From NCBI GenBank assembly GCA_003049485.1, contig PYST01000071.1, positions 1-64,000 of the forward strand: DNA of 64,000 nt, written 5' to 3'. This document shows, one piece after another, positions 10,101-23,013 of the stretch (the first letter of the stretch is position 1; each line of letters begins with the position of its first letter). Both the position numbers and the translations under genes were made by a program. The notes beneath the pieces are model-generated. The model was not told where the DNA came from. It saw only the letters and a program-made list of their open reading frames with translations, and did no database searches. The stretch comes from Ophioceras dolichostomum (taxonomy: Eukaryota > Ascomycota > Sordariomycetes > Magnaporthales > Ophioceraceae).

Positions 10101-13100
10101 CAGGGTCTTGTTCCCTGCGGCTTGGCGCGTTGAGACCCTGTTTTTCAGACCCTTTGTCCTTGTGCAACTTAGCATATCAACCTAGAGATGTGGCCGAAAA
10201 AGGGAAAGCCGCCAGGCCTCGTGGTCAGCCGTTTTCTCTCAATCGTGTGTCCAGTTAAAATCTTAGGGGAGGGATTTGATCGACGGCAGAACGGCACATG
10301 CGCTGATCAGCGAGCCGTGGGCGGATAGCGGTGGCGGTTTAGTGGCGAGTGAACCGGCTTAGCTGCGTGGTTCGGATGAGGGGATGAGGAGCGATGGAGG
10401 GGTTCATGAATGTTGTCGCGCGTCCAAAAACCAGAGTTTTGATGCCACTGTCATCACGCTGCATGTGCCGTTCGCGGAGAGTGGGCAGACATCTGAGGTG
10501 GTTGTGAACGTCGTGTGCCTTCGTCACTAACCATCAGCATCTACACCAACACCAACAGCAAGTTTGACAGCTGCAGGTGCAAATTGAGGTCACCATCCAC
10601 ACTGGATCTCTTATCAGCGACTTCATCCGAAAGTCGTCTGCAGTGTGACGGAATACGACCGAAGCCGAAACGGACCCGAGTTCCTGTTTGGCCAAAGTTG
10701 CGATGCACAAGTCCCGAAATCCGGCATTGATTGTGCGAATGTGTCACGGCCGAAGGAACGGGCCATCGCCAGGAGACGGACGAAAATGCCTTGTTCGGAC
10801 TGGCTGTTCTCAACACAATGCAGAGAGGGAGAGATGAGTACAAAACGTCAATGGCTACGGCTTCTGCTGTAGGACGGCTTTGCTCTATGGACAATAAGAC
10901 ATCTGCAAGAGAGCGTGAAGAAAAGCTGTTCGACGCTCCACACTTTAGTGATCATCAAGGTACAGGCTGCTATCACCGTACTCACGGGCGAAAGAGGTGG
11001 AAGCATGCTCTGGGCACTGTCCGCGATGAATGGCCCAGCCAGCGGCTGCTCCTTGTAGGATGGATCGAGCTAATCCATTGCCTATCCTAACTCTCCACTA
11101 TTCCCCATTCTCCCCATATAATCTGCGACGAATTTTCAACTTCTGTTGAGCTAGTGTTCGAGTCTTTGTTTTATGGAAATTGGTTAGGATTTTGGTGAGG
11201 TTGGCGATAGTTGAGTTAGTGCTGTTCGTGGTTCATTGGAGTCTTATGGCTTTGGTTCCCAAAAAGGTATGGTGAGGCAACGTATGAACCACCTCGATTT
11301 GGACAAGTACACCAGCCAGTCAGCCATAGCATCGCCCACCCGCCTGTCCGACCAATTATCCATGTCTGCCCGTCTTATTCGGGACCAAGACCGGGCTGGC
11401 GGCCGTCGAGACATGCCAGATATGTTTACCCCTGCGGACCACGTTCCTGCCGTGCGCCTGCGTGGTACACAGTCCTGCTCATCATTCGCTAGCCATCGAT
11501 GAGACAGCTTGCGGCCGGGCTGTTTCGAACTCAAATTCCTAAATCGCCCGTTGTAGGCAGGCAGGCAGGTAGGTACCAGGCTTGGTAGACTCTGGCCGTG
11601 GTTCAGCGGCGGCGCGGTGGGCGAGCAATGAGTCAAGGACAAGTATGCCTTATCATCATGATCATCTTCATTGGTATCGACGGCAGGCCTGCGATAGGGG
11701 CGGGCTGGGCGACGGCTGTCAAGGTGAGACGTTGACCTTCTGGATATGGCTTAGGAAGAAGAAGAAAAACGATACAGCAGGGGCAAAATGGCAGGTTGAA
11801 CCCGACCAACAAGTGAAGCCCTGCCGCCTGTCCCTCTGCGCATACATGGGGAACCATACTACGGAAGATGAGAATGCAGCACTTCCGTAATCACGAATGT
11901 ACCTGAGACGCAAGCGCAAAAGCACGATGATATTGGGAAGGACACTTGCCCCGCCCGCGATAGCGTGCTGAGAACCGCGTGGCTCCCAGAGCGGGAGCTG
12001 TTCAACCTTTTGTGAGCCTTTATCAGTGGCCGCAAGCTGGCGAGAAAGAACTAACTTTGCGAAAAGGTTGACAATCATATGTTTACCCCTTTCAAGCGGT
12101 GTTCTTTCCGCCGATGCAAGGCTCCCGAGGCTACAATCTCAGTCGCCACATAATAGCACATGACATCCGACGGTCAGTTTGGCGGGCGGGTGACCGGCTG
12201 ATCCTCATGTTCGCTCCAAGGCACGAGATGGTGCGTTGCAGTTGCAGAGCGGCGGAAGAAACGCACCAGAGTTTTCCGCTGCACCCGACTGGGTGGAGCC
12301 CCCTGTCGTCATTCTGCACGAGATCGACAGCCGTGGACCCCTTTTTTCAGGGGGCCGGCATGGGGGGTCATGAGCCACTCGCCCAGCCAAAGGTTCACCC
12401 CCATTATTATTGTTAGCCCAACAGTCGGCCGTGATGTTTCAGAGGTCAGAGGGCGCTCGCGATCGACTGCGATAACGGAAAACTGGGGATGGTGGGCTTG
12501 TAATGGAGCTATGACGACTGCCAAGTTCAGCGGATGCTGCCCTCCCCTCCTCCAATTTTTCATCCAGTCTGCCTCGGCGGGGTCTTCAGACGGAAACAAA
12601 ATCATCACGGAAGGGCTGGGAGATAGTAGTGCAGTTCGATGGTACGGAGCACATCGCCTAGAGATGCAGGGAAGATCGCAGAAGCCCTTTATTACCATCG
12701 TCCCATTCCCGGGATCGGGCGACCAGTTCGATGCCCAGCGTCGTCCGTCGAGTTTTCACTCGACCAGATATGACTTCGAGATCGTTCCGTTTTGGCTCTA
12801 TTAGGCAGGCCATATACCAGTGATTAGCAATCGAAACGGTGACTCGGCGAGATGGCCGCCGGACGCGCGAGGACGACTGCGCTGCTAATGGTACAGACTG
12901 GCCCACCGAAAACTCCAAGCAGAACGCATCTCGGCAGGTCAGAGAGGAAGTTCGCAGTCTCATTGATGCAGGTCATACGAACCCTCGGCGTCATTATCAC
13001 CAACAAACCCGACAGAACTGAAGTTATCGTCGGCCTTTTTTTTTCAGTTGCTAGCTGAGCCGTTGTCGATACGATGTGTGAAGCCGCGAGTCTTATGCGA

Positions 13101-15703
13101 TGTCATGCCGTTCAGGTGTTGAAGAGGCTCTTCCCGGATAATTCCACGAGGTGTGGTTGACATCCCACGATCCCACGCCGAGCTCCCACGCACGAACGCA
13201 CCAAGGCACACACGCACCCAAGTGACACCATCGTGAAGCGGGTGAGAAATTTGGGGGGTCAGTCAAGAGATTGAGGGGGCGAGACCTACTTCCTCAGGCC
13301 TCGGGCGGACGGGCGGGCGTGGCCGCGTAGTGAGTCGTGGCGCACGCGGGAAGGAGCGAGGCCAAGGAGCTCACGATGATCCTCCAAAACACTGCCGGGC
13401 GTCTCATCGTTAAGCAGAAACACCACTCTGCTCGGGCCATTGGCTGTCCAGCAAAGTTCCTTTCTACCAACAACATGCAAAGGTGAGTCGGTCGCGCTAT
13501 CGGGTCCCTGGGTCGCCCCTGTCGGTCACCATTTGCCAAACCCCAGCGTCCCCAAAACATCGTGAGGTTGTGCGTTGTGGCTGGCCCACCCCTTAATCGC
13601 CAATGCGACCGCCAGATCGGGCGGCAGGTGACAAACGTCAGGGCGTCACCAGAGGCCCGGACGACGTCGTGAACCTTCACGAATCGCGTCGCCTTCTCTT
13701 TCCACCTCCTGTCCAGTCTCTGAATTGCGCCCCTTCCCAGAAGCCCGTCCTATTTTCGTCTTTTCTAATGCTTTTGGATGTTGTGGTAGGGATGTAACAC
13801 GACGACCAGAATGACCACAACGACCACGACTGTCAGATGCTAGCGGAAAGCTAGAAGTGCGAGGAGTTGCTGGTGTGAACCGGACATAGGTGAAAGACAG
13901 ACAGACCCCTCAACACCTCCGTACCAATGACGGCGACATTCCGTGCCAAAGATGCCAGACACCCTTACCAGACCACAGCGAGCCCCGTGCCCAACTTGCC
14001 TTGTCCCATGTCTGGTAGCGTTTCTGTGCTGCCTTCCTAGCCCGATTTCGGGTTCGCCCGGGGCAGCGGGCGGCGACAGATGGTAAAGAAAGCGACGCAG
14101 AGGGCTGCGACAAACAACACATGGGACTGATGTCGTCAATCATCGAGTTGGTCTGTCCCATTTCCTTCATGCTGCTAGGGCATTCCATCCTACGATCGTC
14201 ATCAAGCATGGAAACGGGTGGCGGCAACCCCAACAAAGAAGGCGCGTCGAAAGGAAGAAGTCGGAGCCCGCTTTCTTCGCGGTGCTCCTCCCGCCGACCG
14301 CCACATCCATCCCCCACCACCACTCTTCAATGGCATCACTGGTTGGCTGCTCGGTGGGGCGTTACTTCGCCTGGACCGTTTTACCTCGATCAGTTTTCTT
14401 CCTGGAATACGCTGGCAGTATTTTTTTTTCTCGTACCGATTCCTTCTCAGTTCCCGTCATTTCCATTCCGTTCCGCGCTAATACGGTCTGTTTCCATGTC
14501 GGTCCGTGTGGCTTCCCACTTTATCGCGCCAGAGGGCCGACTTTCCTGGCTTGAAGCAGCGCAGTGGCCCAAGGCAAAGGCAGCCTGCAAGCATGACAGC
14601 ATGCACTAATCTTGGCCCCGAAACACCCCCTTCTTCTCGCTATGTGCAACCGGAATTCTACTCAAGCCATGGGCTTGCGCGAGCATGGCCGCCCCGGGCG
14701 AACTTCTGTCTCCTGGTCGAGACTGGCCCGTCCCGTCGTCATTTGCATACCTTAGGTAGCTCTGCTTTTTCGCGCGAGGGGGCCGGCCAGTCTGGTGGGC
14801 CGTCCGACCGTTTCGACACCAGGAGGATGAAGCAGCCGTGGAAGCGGCTGCTCCTGGATCATAACGGTGCCAATCCTTCAAGAGCAAGTGCGACAGCCTT
14901 GGTCCGCACCTCCCCTGCTTGGTGGGCGGGCGGAAGGGTACGAGTACGAATGTACCGCATATGTGGGAGGAAAACGCTTGTGACGGACGGGAGTTTAACC
15001 TGCCTCGTCCCCCGCCACCGTTTCCACACCATCAACAAAGGTATGATAACGGAGCCAGCCATGAATGACGGCCGCGGTCTGGTCGAGACGGAAACCGAAA
15101 CTCCACAAGCCTGCTTCACTTCCCTGGGCAGGCGACAAGCGGCCGGGCGAGCATATTACCGTAGTCCCTACGCTGCTATTCCGGGTCCCTGACGCATCGC
15201 TGGAGGGGTCAATGGTCGGTTCGGTCCCATCCCATCTCATCTTAGGACTCGCGACAAGGAGGGAGGGGATAGTCATCGACAAAGTCCCACTCGACGCATG
15301 CCCTGCCCCCCACACCCAGAGTCTGGCTCAACCTTAAGGGTATCTTCTTGCGGAGACGCCCCGGCTTGACTCTCCTCGCGCCTGGGACGTCATCGAGTGG
15401 GCACGTTTCTCGACTTTTGTCACCTCGAAAGTATAAGACTGATGGAATCCCTCGTCGTTGGCTCTCCATACCTATAAGCTTCTCCTCATCCCCAGCTTTC
15501 TCCAGCCCATTCCGTGATCACCAGATTACATCCTCCTCGTGTATTTGTTCCGGATCATCCTTCTGCTTTATTCTTCCTATAGACGTTCGCCTCAAAGACC
15601 TGACAAAACAGTATCTTGTCCAAGTCTCGCTGTCTTTCTATATACCATACAATACTCTTATACCCTTCTGTTGTTCGCATCATACACACAACTTTAGACC
15701 AGT
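7159..15703. other. 8.5-kb gene-free stretch with simple repeats
   Basis: No ORF here shows a recognisable domain or an exon structure that can be chained. The longest (14506-15192 +) has Arg/Pro-rich shadow-like composition. Features visible: GTAGGTACCAG near 8406 and 8580, a purine run of GGAGG type at 8706-8735, GTCAGTCT iterations at 8968-9000, a (TGA)n run at 9178-9197, and GCGAGCAAGCAGGC-type tetramers near 9370-9400 and 11558-11580. The last kilobase becomes CT-rich and probably contains the promoter and leader of the downstream mannitol gene. Unannotated non-coding RNAs or very small genes cannot be excluded. Confidence 0.5.
15634..15703 (+). promoter_or_regulatory. TATA-like and CT-rich leader of the mannitol-1-phosphate dehydrogenase gene
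   Basis: TTTCTATATACCATAC at about 15635-15650 lies some 55-70 bp before the ATG at 15704, in a pyrimidine-rich context typical of strong fungal promoters. The window around the ATG (AGACCAGTATGTC) is only a moderate initiation context. The transcription start was not determined. Confidence 0.3.
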
Positions 15704-16912
15704 ATGTCTCCTCAAACAAGTAACGGTCAGGCCAAGAAGGCCGTCCACTTCGGCGCCGGCAACATCGGCAGGGGCTTCGTAGCCTGCTTCATGCACAAGT
15801 CCGGCTACGAGGTCGTCTTCGCGGACGTCGGCGACAAGACGTGCGACGCCCTCAACACCCAACCCACGTACAAGGTGATCGAGGTCGGCGCCGAGGGCAC
15901 AAGCGAGAGTATCATCACAAACTACCGCGCCATCAACACGCGGAGGAACGAGGAGGCGGCCATCGAGGAGATCGCCACCGCAGACGTGGTGACCTGCTCG
16001 GTCGGCCCCAACATCCTCAAGTTCCTCGCTCCCATCATCGCTAAGGGCATCGACAGGAGGCCAGCGGAGCTGACTACCCCCATTGCCGTTATCGCCTGCG
16101 AGAACGCCATCGGCGCCACCGACACGCTCGCCGACTTCATCAGGGAGCAGCTGCCGGCCCACCGCGTCGAAACGCTGAGCGAGCGCGCCCGCTTCGCCAA
16201 CTCGGCCATCGACCGCATCGTGCCCGCCCAGGACCCGGACGCGGGCCTGAACGTCAAGCTCGAGAAGTTCTACGAGTGGGTGGTCGATAGGACCCCTTTT
16301 GCCGACCACGCCCCTCCCTCGATCGAGGGCATCCACTGGGTCGACAACCTGGCGCCCTTCATCGAGCGCAAGCTGTACACCGTCAACACGGGCCACGCCA
16401 CGGCGGCGTACCACGGCTACAACCGGCAGAAGCGCACCGTGTACGACGCGCTGCAGGATAAGGAGATCAACGCGGAGGTGCGCCGTGCGCTGGACAACAC
16501 GTCCAACCTCATCACGGCCAAGCACGGCATCGACGCCGACGAGCAGGCCGCCTACGTGCGCAAGATCATGAACCGCATCGGCAACCCGCACCTAGAGGAC
16601 GCCGTCGAGCGCGTGGGCCGCGCCCCGCTCCGCAAGCTGAGCCGCAAGGAGCGGTTCGTGGGGCCCGCCGCCGAGCTGGCGGAGAAGGGGGAGGACTGCA
16701 GCGCGCTTCTGGACGCGGCAGAGATGGCGTTCCGGTTCCAGAGCGTCGAGTCGGACGCGGAGAGCAAGGAGCTGGCCAGGATCATGGCCGAGAAGACGCC
16801 GCACGAGGTCGTCTCGGAGGTGTGCGGCCTGGCGCCCAGCGAGAAGCTTTTCGACCACATGGTCGAGATCGTGCAGAGGGTTCAGCAGGACGCCACGGAC
16901 GACTCGGAGTAA
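15704..16912 (+). CDS. mpdA: Mannitol-1-phosphate 5-dehydrogenase
   Basis: Single-exon, 402 residues. It interconverts fructose 6-phosphate and mannitol 1-phosphate with NAD(H) in the cytosol, the entry step of fungal mannitol synthesis. Seen: the N-terminal dinucleotide-binding loop FGAGNIGRGF (residues 16-25) and CENAIGATD. IERKLYTVNTGHA at about residues 220-232 places Lys223 in the position of the catalytic Lys of the polyol-specific long-chain dehydrogenase family. Length is slightly above the usual 388-392 because of a short Ser/Asn/Gln-rich N-terminus. It has a long upstream non-coding region and no neighbouring mannitol gene. Codon use is strongly biased to C/G at third positions, which suggests high expression. 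Confidence 0.95.
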   Translation: MSPQTSNGQAKKAVHFGAGNIGRGFVACFMHKSGYEVVFADVGDKTCDALNTQPTYKVIEVGAEGTSESIITNYRAINTRRNEEAAIEEIATADVVTCSVGPNILKFLAPIIAKGIDRRPAELTTPIAVIACENAIGATDTLADFIREQLPAHRVETLSERARFANSAIDRIVPAQDPDAGLNVKLEKFYEWVVDRTPFADHAPPSIEGIHWVDNLAPFIERKLYTVNTGHATAAYHGYNRQKRTVYDALQDKEINAEVRRALDNTSNLITAKHGIDADEQAAYVRKIMNRIGNPHLEDAVERVGRAPLRKLSRKERFVGPAAELAEKGEDCSALLDAAEMAFRFQSVESDAESKELARIMAEKTPHEVVSEVCGLAPSEKLFDHMVEIVQRVQQDATDDSE

Positions 16913-19032
16913 GGGTTTTTCGTTCGCTTTACTGTTTTACCTACATTTTGCCTCGGTACATTGTCGAGCAAAATGCAGCGGAAAGAAAAACAAAAACAAA
17001 AGAAAACATCGTCATCTTTTATGATGAAGCATTAGATGATCAATGACGGCATTACAGCGGCGTTTTCTATACCTTATTGCCGAGCTTCATCAGATTGTTT
17101 TTTTTCTCCTTTTTTCCTTTCTCTCTATCTTGGATAGATCCTGGGATTTCCAGAGTTTACTGTCTTTTCAAGTCTCTCTTTTACTTTCTTTTGTCTAGAA
17201 GGCGGCGTCAAACCAATTTGGAACTCGAAACGTCCTCGGTATTTAGGATATAGGCAGCGAAAGCGAAATCATGATAAGTCCTTTATTTATTCTTTCTCCA
17301 CGCATAACTAAGTGGTGAGAAACGAAATACATGGGAGCGATGCCGTCCTGTCTTCCGCTGCCCCATCTAGGACTTCAACTATGTGGGAAACCCAGGGAAA
17401 CGCACCACTCTTGTGGCGACGGTCTGACGTGGCAAATTCCTATGTGACTACAGAGCAGGCAGGGGCTCTTCTCTCCCTCAATCCATTTGTACTATCGATC
17501 ACCGTACAATTTCCCATTTCGGGCAATGTCCCAAGAGTGAACCCCGTGAATTCCTTCCACTCACCGTACGTTTCAAGACCGGCGTGCTCGGCCGGCCACC
17601 TACCAGCCCGCCCCCAACTAGCCTTACAGCCGCGGCGACGTTTGGGGAGACCATTATCGCAGTCTTCGATCGACGGTGAGATCTGGGCAGGGAAGGGTGC
17701 GGTCTGCGTTGCGGCCCGGCGGCCTGGCCGAACATATCCCGCGACCAGCAACGGAGAAAAAAAATCATGTCTCAATGTGGCGAAGTTTTTCTGTTTTTCC
17801 TCCCCAATCCTGGTCGACTGGGCGGGTTGGACGAGTGTGGCTCGGTGACCGGCCGTCCGGCCTCCGGGAGGGCCGTCACGTTCGCCGTATTTGGTGACCA
17901 CCTCTCAGGTATGGTTCGAGTGTTTGTGTAATGCGAGGTCGGTACTCCTCTTTCGGATGTCGGATCATCCATCGAACACAAATCTTTTTTTCCCATTCTC
18001 GCCCCTTTCGCGCCATTCAGGGTTTTGACTCTTTACATGGCTGAGGTCGGTTCCACCTCTGACTGATCCAACGCCGATGGTTGTGGAATTGTTTTCCTGC
18101 TCGCATACAGCCCGGCACCTGTGACCTCACTTGGAGGGCATATTACCTACACCACCTCACCCTTGAGCCTGGGTTATCGAGTACTGCTACGTACCTCTAT
18201 GTTATAGTCTGGATTCCAGCGTACCAGCGTATGCAGTGTGCGGTATTGTGCCGAACACAGCCAGGTGCCACCGCAGAGGACACGTTACAAATATGTTGCC
18301 CTGGCCGTACAAGCCGAGAAGGAGACCTGGTTGATGGTGATGCTCTGAAGGCCCGTGGCGCCGATGAAGGAGTCCACATGCGGCAAGACGGGACGAGGTG
18401 AATGACGCATGTAGCAGGCGCATCGGAAAGGCTCTAATAAGGAGGGTTTCGAGGTCCGAGGATCCGAGGCCTAAGTTCAGATATCCTCCTCCTTCCATCA
18501 TAAGTACGTCGAGAACCACCGTCACAGTAGTGATCATTGATAACGTCGTGGGAACTTAGCTGGGATGCGAACTGTGCCCAGACAGTGCAGAACACCGTGA
18601 GGGGTACGGTCAGCGGAAATATGATTTTGCGTGCTGAGTTCATGCGGTGCCCCACGGCCCTCGTTGACAGGGGTTACAGGCCTCAGGCATCAACGCCTGA
18701 GGGGAGAGACCACATTTGTGAAGCTCGAAATTGGGTGTAGAAATGTGAAGTAGAAACGTGGCGGTAGCTTTCGCATTCAGCGATCCCCCTTTGATACCAG
18801 CACCTGGAGCACGAGCAAGCAGCAGCCTTGCCTCGAATCGGCCCTCTATCGTCCTCCGATCATAATACAGAGCGACTGGTGAAGCAATTGCTGCTGTGTC
18901 TTCACTCCGCACCGATCGATGCGAGCCCGAGCTGGTTGGGAGAGAGGAACCCACCCCCACCTTCTGGCATCACGAAAGCTGCACAGCACAACAGCGACAT
19001 AACCCGTTTTCGCGGGTGATTCACCACCAAAA
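16913..19032. other. Intergenic: mannitol gene 3' region and SEC27 promoter
   Basis: 2.1 kb. The first 300 bp is AT-rich with A-runs (AAACAAAAACAAAAG at about 16988) suited to 3'-end formation. Several T-rich/CT-rich blocks follow (17098-17130). ORFs at 17312-17901 overlap on both strands and have no domain. No RNA gene was recognised. Confidence 0.45.
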
Positions 19033-22000
19033 TGCGATTAGACGTTAAGGTAGGCAACGCGCTAGTTTCACTTCGATTCGATCGTGTCTTTGTGCGACTC
19101 GGCAAGGGATGTCGGACGGAAGGCTGGTTGGTGGAATGTGGCGGCTCCAGCTCTCCGCCCGCCAGCTGTCGGTCAGCGGAACAAGGACACGCATCACCAG
19201 CGTGACAGCACGGAAGTGCTATCTCTTTTGCGAGTAGCCACCAGTGCACCACAATCGCTTCGAGCTCATAGAATCTGGATGCTTTTTTTTTTCTGTGTAT
19301 GCTGCGCATTCAACTAACATGGCTTTGAATATACAGCGCCAACTCTTCGCGAGAAGCGAACGAGTGAAAGGCATCGACTTCCACCCCCAGGAGCCCTGGA
19401 TCCTTACAACCTTATACAGCGGTGAGCCTCCCCCGCGATACCGATCAGAACTATAGAAGGAGAAATGGGAAGGAGGTTGAAAGCAAGAGGGGAGCGGTGG
19501 TAGACTGGGAGAAACGGGATTGGCGGAGTGGACAAGCATGCTGACGCTCGCCCCCTTCGGCGGTCGCCGCACAAAGGCCATGTCTACATTTGGTCCTACG
19601 AGACCCAGCAGATCGTCAAGACCTTCGAGCTCACAGACGTCCCCGTACGGGCGGGTCGCTTTGTTGCAAGGAAGAACTGGATCGTGTGCGGCTCAGACGA
19701 CTTCCAGCTGCGGGTGTACAACTACAACACCTCAGAGAAGATCACATCGTTCGAGGCGCATCCCGACTACATCCGCGCCATCGCCATACACCCGACGCAG
19801 CCCTTCGTCCTCACAGCCTCCGATGACATGACGATCAAGCTCTGGGACTGGGACAAGCAGTGGAAGTGCGTGCAGGTTTTCGAGGGGCACAGCCACTACG
19901 TCATGGGCCTGGCCATCAACCCCAAGGACACCAACACCTTCGCGTCGGCCTGCCTGGACCGCACCGTCAAGATCTGGAGCCTCGGCTCGTCGACGGCCAA
20001 CTTCACCCTCGAAGCCCACGAGACGAAAGGCGTCAACCACGTCGACTACTACCCTCACTCGGACAAGCCCTACCTCCTCACCACCTCCGACGACAGGACG
20101 GTCAAGATCTGGGACTACACCACCAAGTCGCTAATCGCCACGCTGGAGGGCCACACGAACAACGTCTCCTTCGCCTGCTACCACCCGGAGCTGCCCATCA
20201 TCATCTCGGGGTCCGAGGATGGCACCGTCAGGATATGGCACGCCAACACGTACCGCTTCGAGCAGTCGCTAACCTACGGCCTCGAGCGCGCCTGGTGCGT
20301 GTCGTACCAGAAGGGCAAGCAGGGCGTCGCCGTCGGGTTCGACGACGGCGCCGTGGTGGTGAAGCTCGGCCGCGAGGAGCCCGCCGTCTCGATGGACAAC
20401 TCGGGCAAGCTGATCTGGGCGAGGCACAACGAGGTCGTGTCGTCCATCATCAAGGGCGGCGACGCCTCCATCAAGGACAACGCGCCCATCACGCTCCCTA
20501 CTAAGGACCTGGGCACCTGCGAGGTCTACCCGCAGACGCTGATCCACTCGCCCAACGGCAGGTTCGTGGCCGTGTGCGGCGACGGCGAGTACATCATCTA
20601 CACGGCCCTGGCGTGGAGGAACAAGGCGTTCGGGTCCGCCCTGGACTTCGTGTGGGCGTCTAAGGACAACAGCAACGACTTCGCCATTCGGGAGTCGGCC
20701 ACCAGCGTCAAGGTGTACAAAAACTTTGTCGAGAAGACGGGCGGGCTGGACGTGGGCTTCCAGGCTGATGGGCTGGCGGGCGGTGTCCTTCTCGGTGTGA
20801 GGGGACAGGGCGGCATTTCGTTCTTCGACTGGGCTACCGGTGGGCTTGTGCGGAGGATCGAGGTCGAGCCGAGGGCGGTATGTGTCTCTTTGCCTGTTCT
20901 TTCTCTCTTCCTCTCCTACTCTAATCCTGCCTCTTTTTTTCCCCGGGTACTGACAGTGATGGTTTGCACCACAGGTGTACTGGTCGGAGAGCGGCGAGCT
21001 AGTCACGCTGGCTTGCGAGGACACATTCTACGTTCTGCGATTCTCGCGCGAGAACTACGTGGAGGCGACGCAAGCGGGCCTGGTCGATGAGGACGGCGTC
21101 GAGTCTGCTTTCGAGGTAATTACAGACATCAGCGAGAGGTAAGTCGTTGCTAATTTCGCCCATACATCTCTATTCAAATGTCGTTATGCACAACACGGAC
21201 CGGACCTACTGACACACCTTCACCCTTCTAGCGTCCGGACTGGCGAATGGGTCGGCGACTGCTTCATCTACACCAACAGCACCAACCGGCTCAACTACCT
21301 AGTCGGCGACCAGACCTACACCGTCTCGCACTTCGACCAGCCTATGTACGTACTAGGCTACATCCAGCGCGACTCCCGCATCTACCTGGCCGACAAGGAC
21401 GTCAACGTCACCTCATTCGCCCTCTCGCTGCCCGTGCTCGAGTACCAGACCCTGGTGCTGCGCGAGGACATGGAAACCGCCGCCGAGCTGCTGCCCACCA
21501 TCCCCCAGGACCAGCTCAACAAGATCGCGCGCTTCCTCGAGGGCCAGGGCCACAAGGCGCTCGCGCTCGAGGTCGCCACGGACCCGGAGCACAAGTTCGA
21601 CCTGGCCCTCGCGCTCAACCACCTCGACATCGCGCTCGAGCTCGCGCGCGCCGCGGACGTGGACCACAAGTGGAAGACCGTCGGGGACGCGGCCCTCGCG
21701 GCGTGGGACGTCAGCCTCGCGGCCGAGTGCTTCACGCACGCGCGCGACCTCGGCTCCCTGCTGCTCGTCTACTCTTCTACCTCTGACCGCTCGGGGCTCG
21801 CCTCGCTCGCGGACCAGGCCACGGAGGCGGGCGCGCACAACGTCGCGTTCTCGTGCCGCTGGCTGCTCGGCGACGTGGACGCCTGCGTCGAGATCCTGAC
21901 CAAGACGGGGAGGCTGGCGGAGGCGGCCCTGTTCTCGCAGACGTACAAGCCCAGCTTGGCGCCGTCTGCGGTGGGCGCTTGGAAGGAGGCCCTGGAGAAG

Positions 22001-22207
22001 GGTAAGAAGGGACGCGTCTCGCGCATGTTGGCCACGCCTGCTGATGATGCGGAGCTGTTCCCTGAGTGGGAGGAGTGGCTTAAGAGGGAGGCTGAGGGGC
22101 TTTCGTTGGAGGACGAGAGCGAGACGAATGGGAAGGAGGAAGTGGAGGCGAAGAAGAAGGCTGTTGATGATGGAGAAGAAGGAGAAGCGGAGGAGGATGA
22201 GGAGTAG
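19033..22207 (+). CDS. SEC27: Coatomer subunit beta' (COPI coat)
   Basis: Five exons: 19033-19050, 19337-19421, 19577-20877, 20975-21138, 21232-22207, giving 847 residues. The first exon encodes only MRLDVK. Beta'-COP is part of the heptameric coatomer that coats retrograde Golgi-to-ER vesicles and binds dilysine cargo tails through its WD40 propellers. Seen: RQLFARSERVKGIDFHP, then WD repeats such as TIKLWDWD, TVKIWSLG and TVKIWDYT (residues ~10-300), a second propeller with AFEVITDIS, and a C-terminal alpha-solenoid with AAELLPTIPQDQLNKIARFL. The C-terminus is acidic and charged (EEGEAEEDEE). All four introns join the frame at GT-AG sites. It is close to full length for the family and highly conserved. 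Confidence 0.95.
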
Positions 22208-23013
22208 GGCTCCGAACCTAGCTGGGTTAAGGTCTGATGGATGCGGAGCTAGCTAGGTAGCTAGCCGGTCAGTATCTGGAATTGTTTTCTTAATACTCTC
22301 TCGATGATAAGCAGACGGACGGACGGGCAGGTGACGGTGGGATTTGCCGGACGGACGGTGTGCCCAAGCAGAGCAGACCACAACAAGAAAGGAGGGGAGG
22401 GAAAGGGGGAGGAGTGAGTTATAACGAAACGAAATGGTTTATTATTTGCGCATTTTTTTTACTACGTCGATCAACACGCCAGCAAAAGTTGTAGACAATT
22501 GGAACCTTTTTTCTCTGGTTTTCTTATGCGATGATGCTCCACAGTCCGTTCCTCTCACGGTATCCATCTCCTCCTAGTTGCTTCACCGTCGGTCGGTCGG
22601 TCGGTCGCCGATGCGCATCGGCAGTTATGATCGTTAGCCTTCCTCTGGCACTCAGTCGGGTTGTCATCTTGAGGAACGCGGCAAACTCCAGTTGCTGCCC
22701 GCTCTTTCCGGCAGCCAAGCAACGCTCTAATGTACCCGACAGGGCGGGTGGTCCACCGGTGGGGGATGGCTTACATGAGTATTGGAATTGTAGGTAGTGC
22801 TGACAGGTGCTGGGCACCTCGTATGCCCGAGCCCGAGGTTGGTGTATGTAATTGTGAGTGATGGCATGCTAGCGCTGATATGAGTGAGTGTTCGTGACTC
22901 GCTCCCAGTCACCTTCCGAACCTCTCTCCTAGTCTCCGTTTGTGTGCCGATTCGACTTCTCCTGCCAGCCCTCAGACCAATCTATCAATTCCAAAACTGC
23001 AAACGACATCACA
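22208..23013. other. Intergenic, SEC27 3' region and promoter of the repeat-protein gene
   Basis: About 0.8 kb. It contains GCTAGCTAGGTAGCTAGC-type near-palindromes at 22246-22265, short GACGGACG iterations at about 22314-22325, GGTCGGTCGGTCGGTCG at 22589-22605 and poly-A/T blocks. No gene recognised. Confidence 0.45.

Noticed and set aside
14506..15192. 228-codon plus-strand ORF upstream of the mannitol gene
   Set aside because: Arg/Pro/Ser-rich composition with no domain, overlapping ORFs on both strands, no splice continuation.
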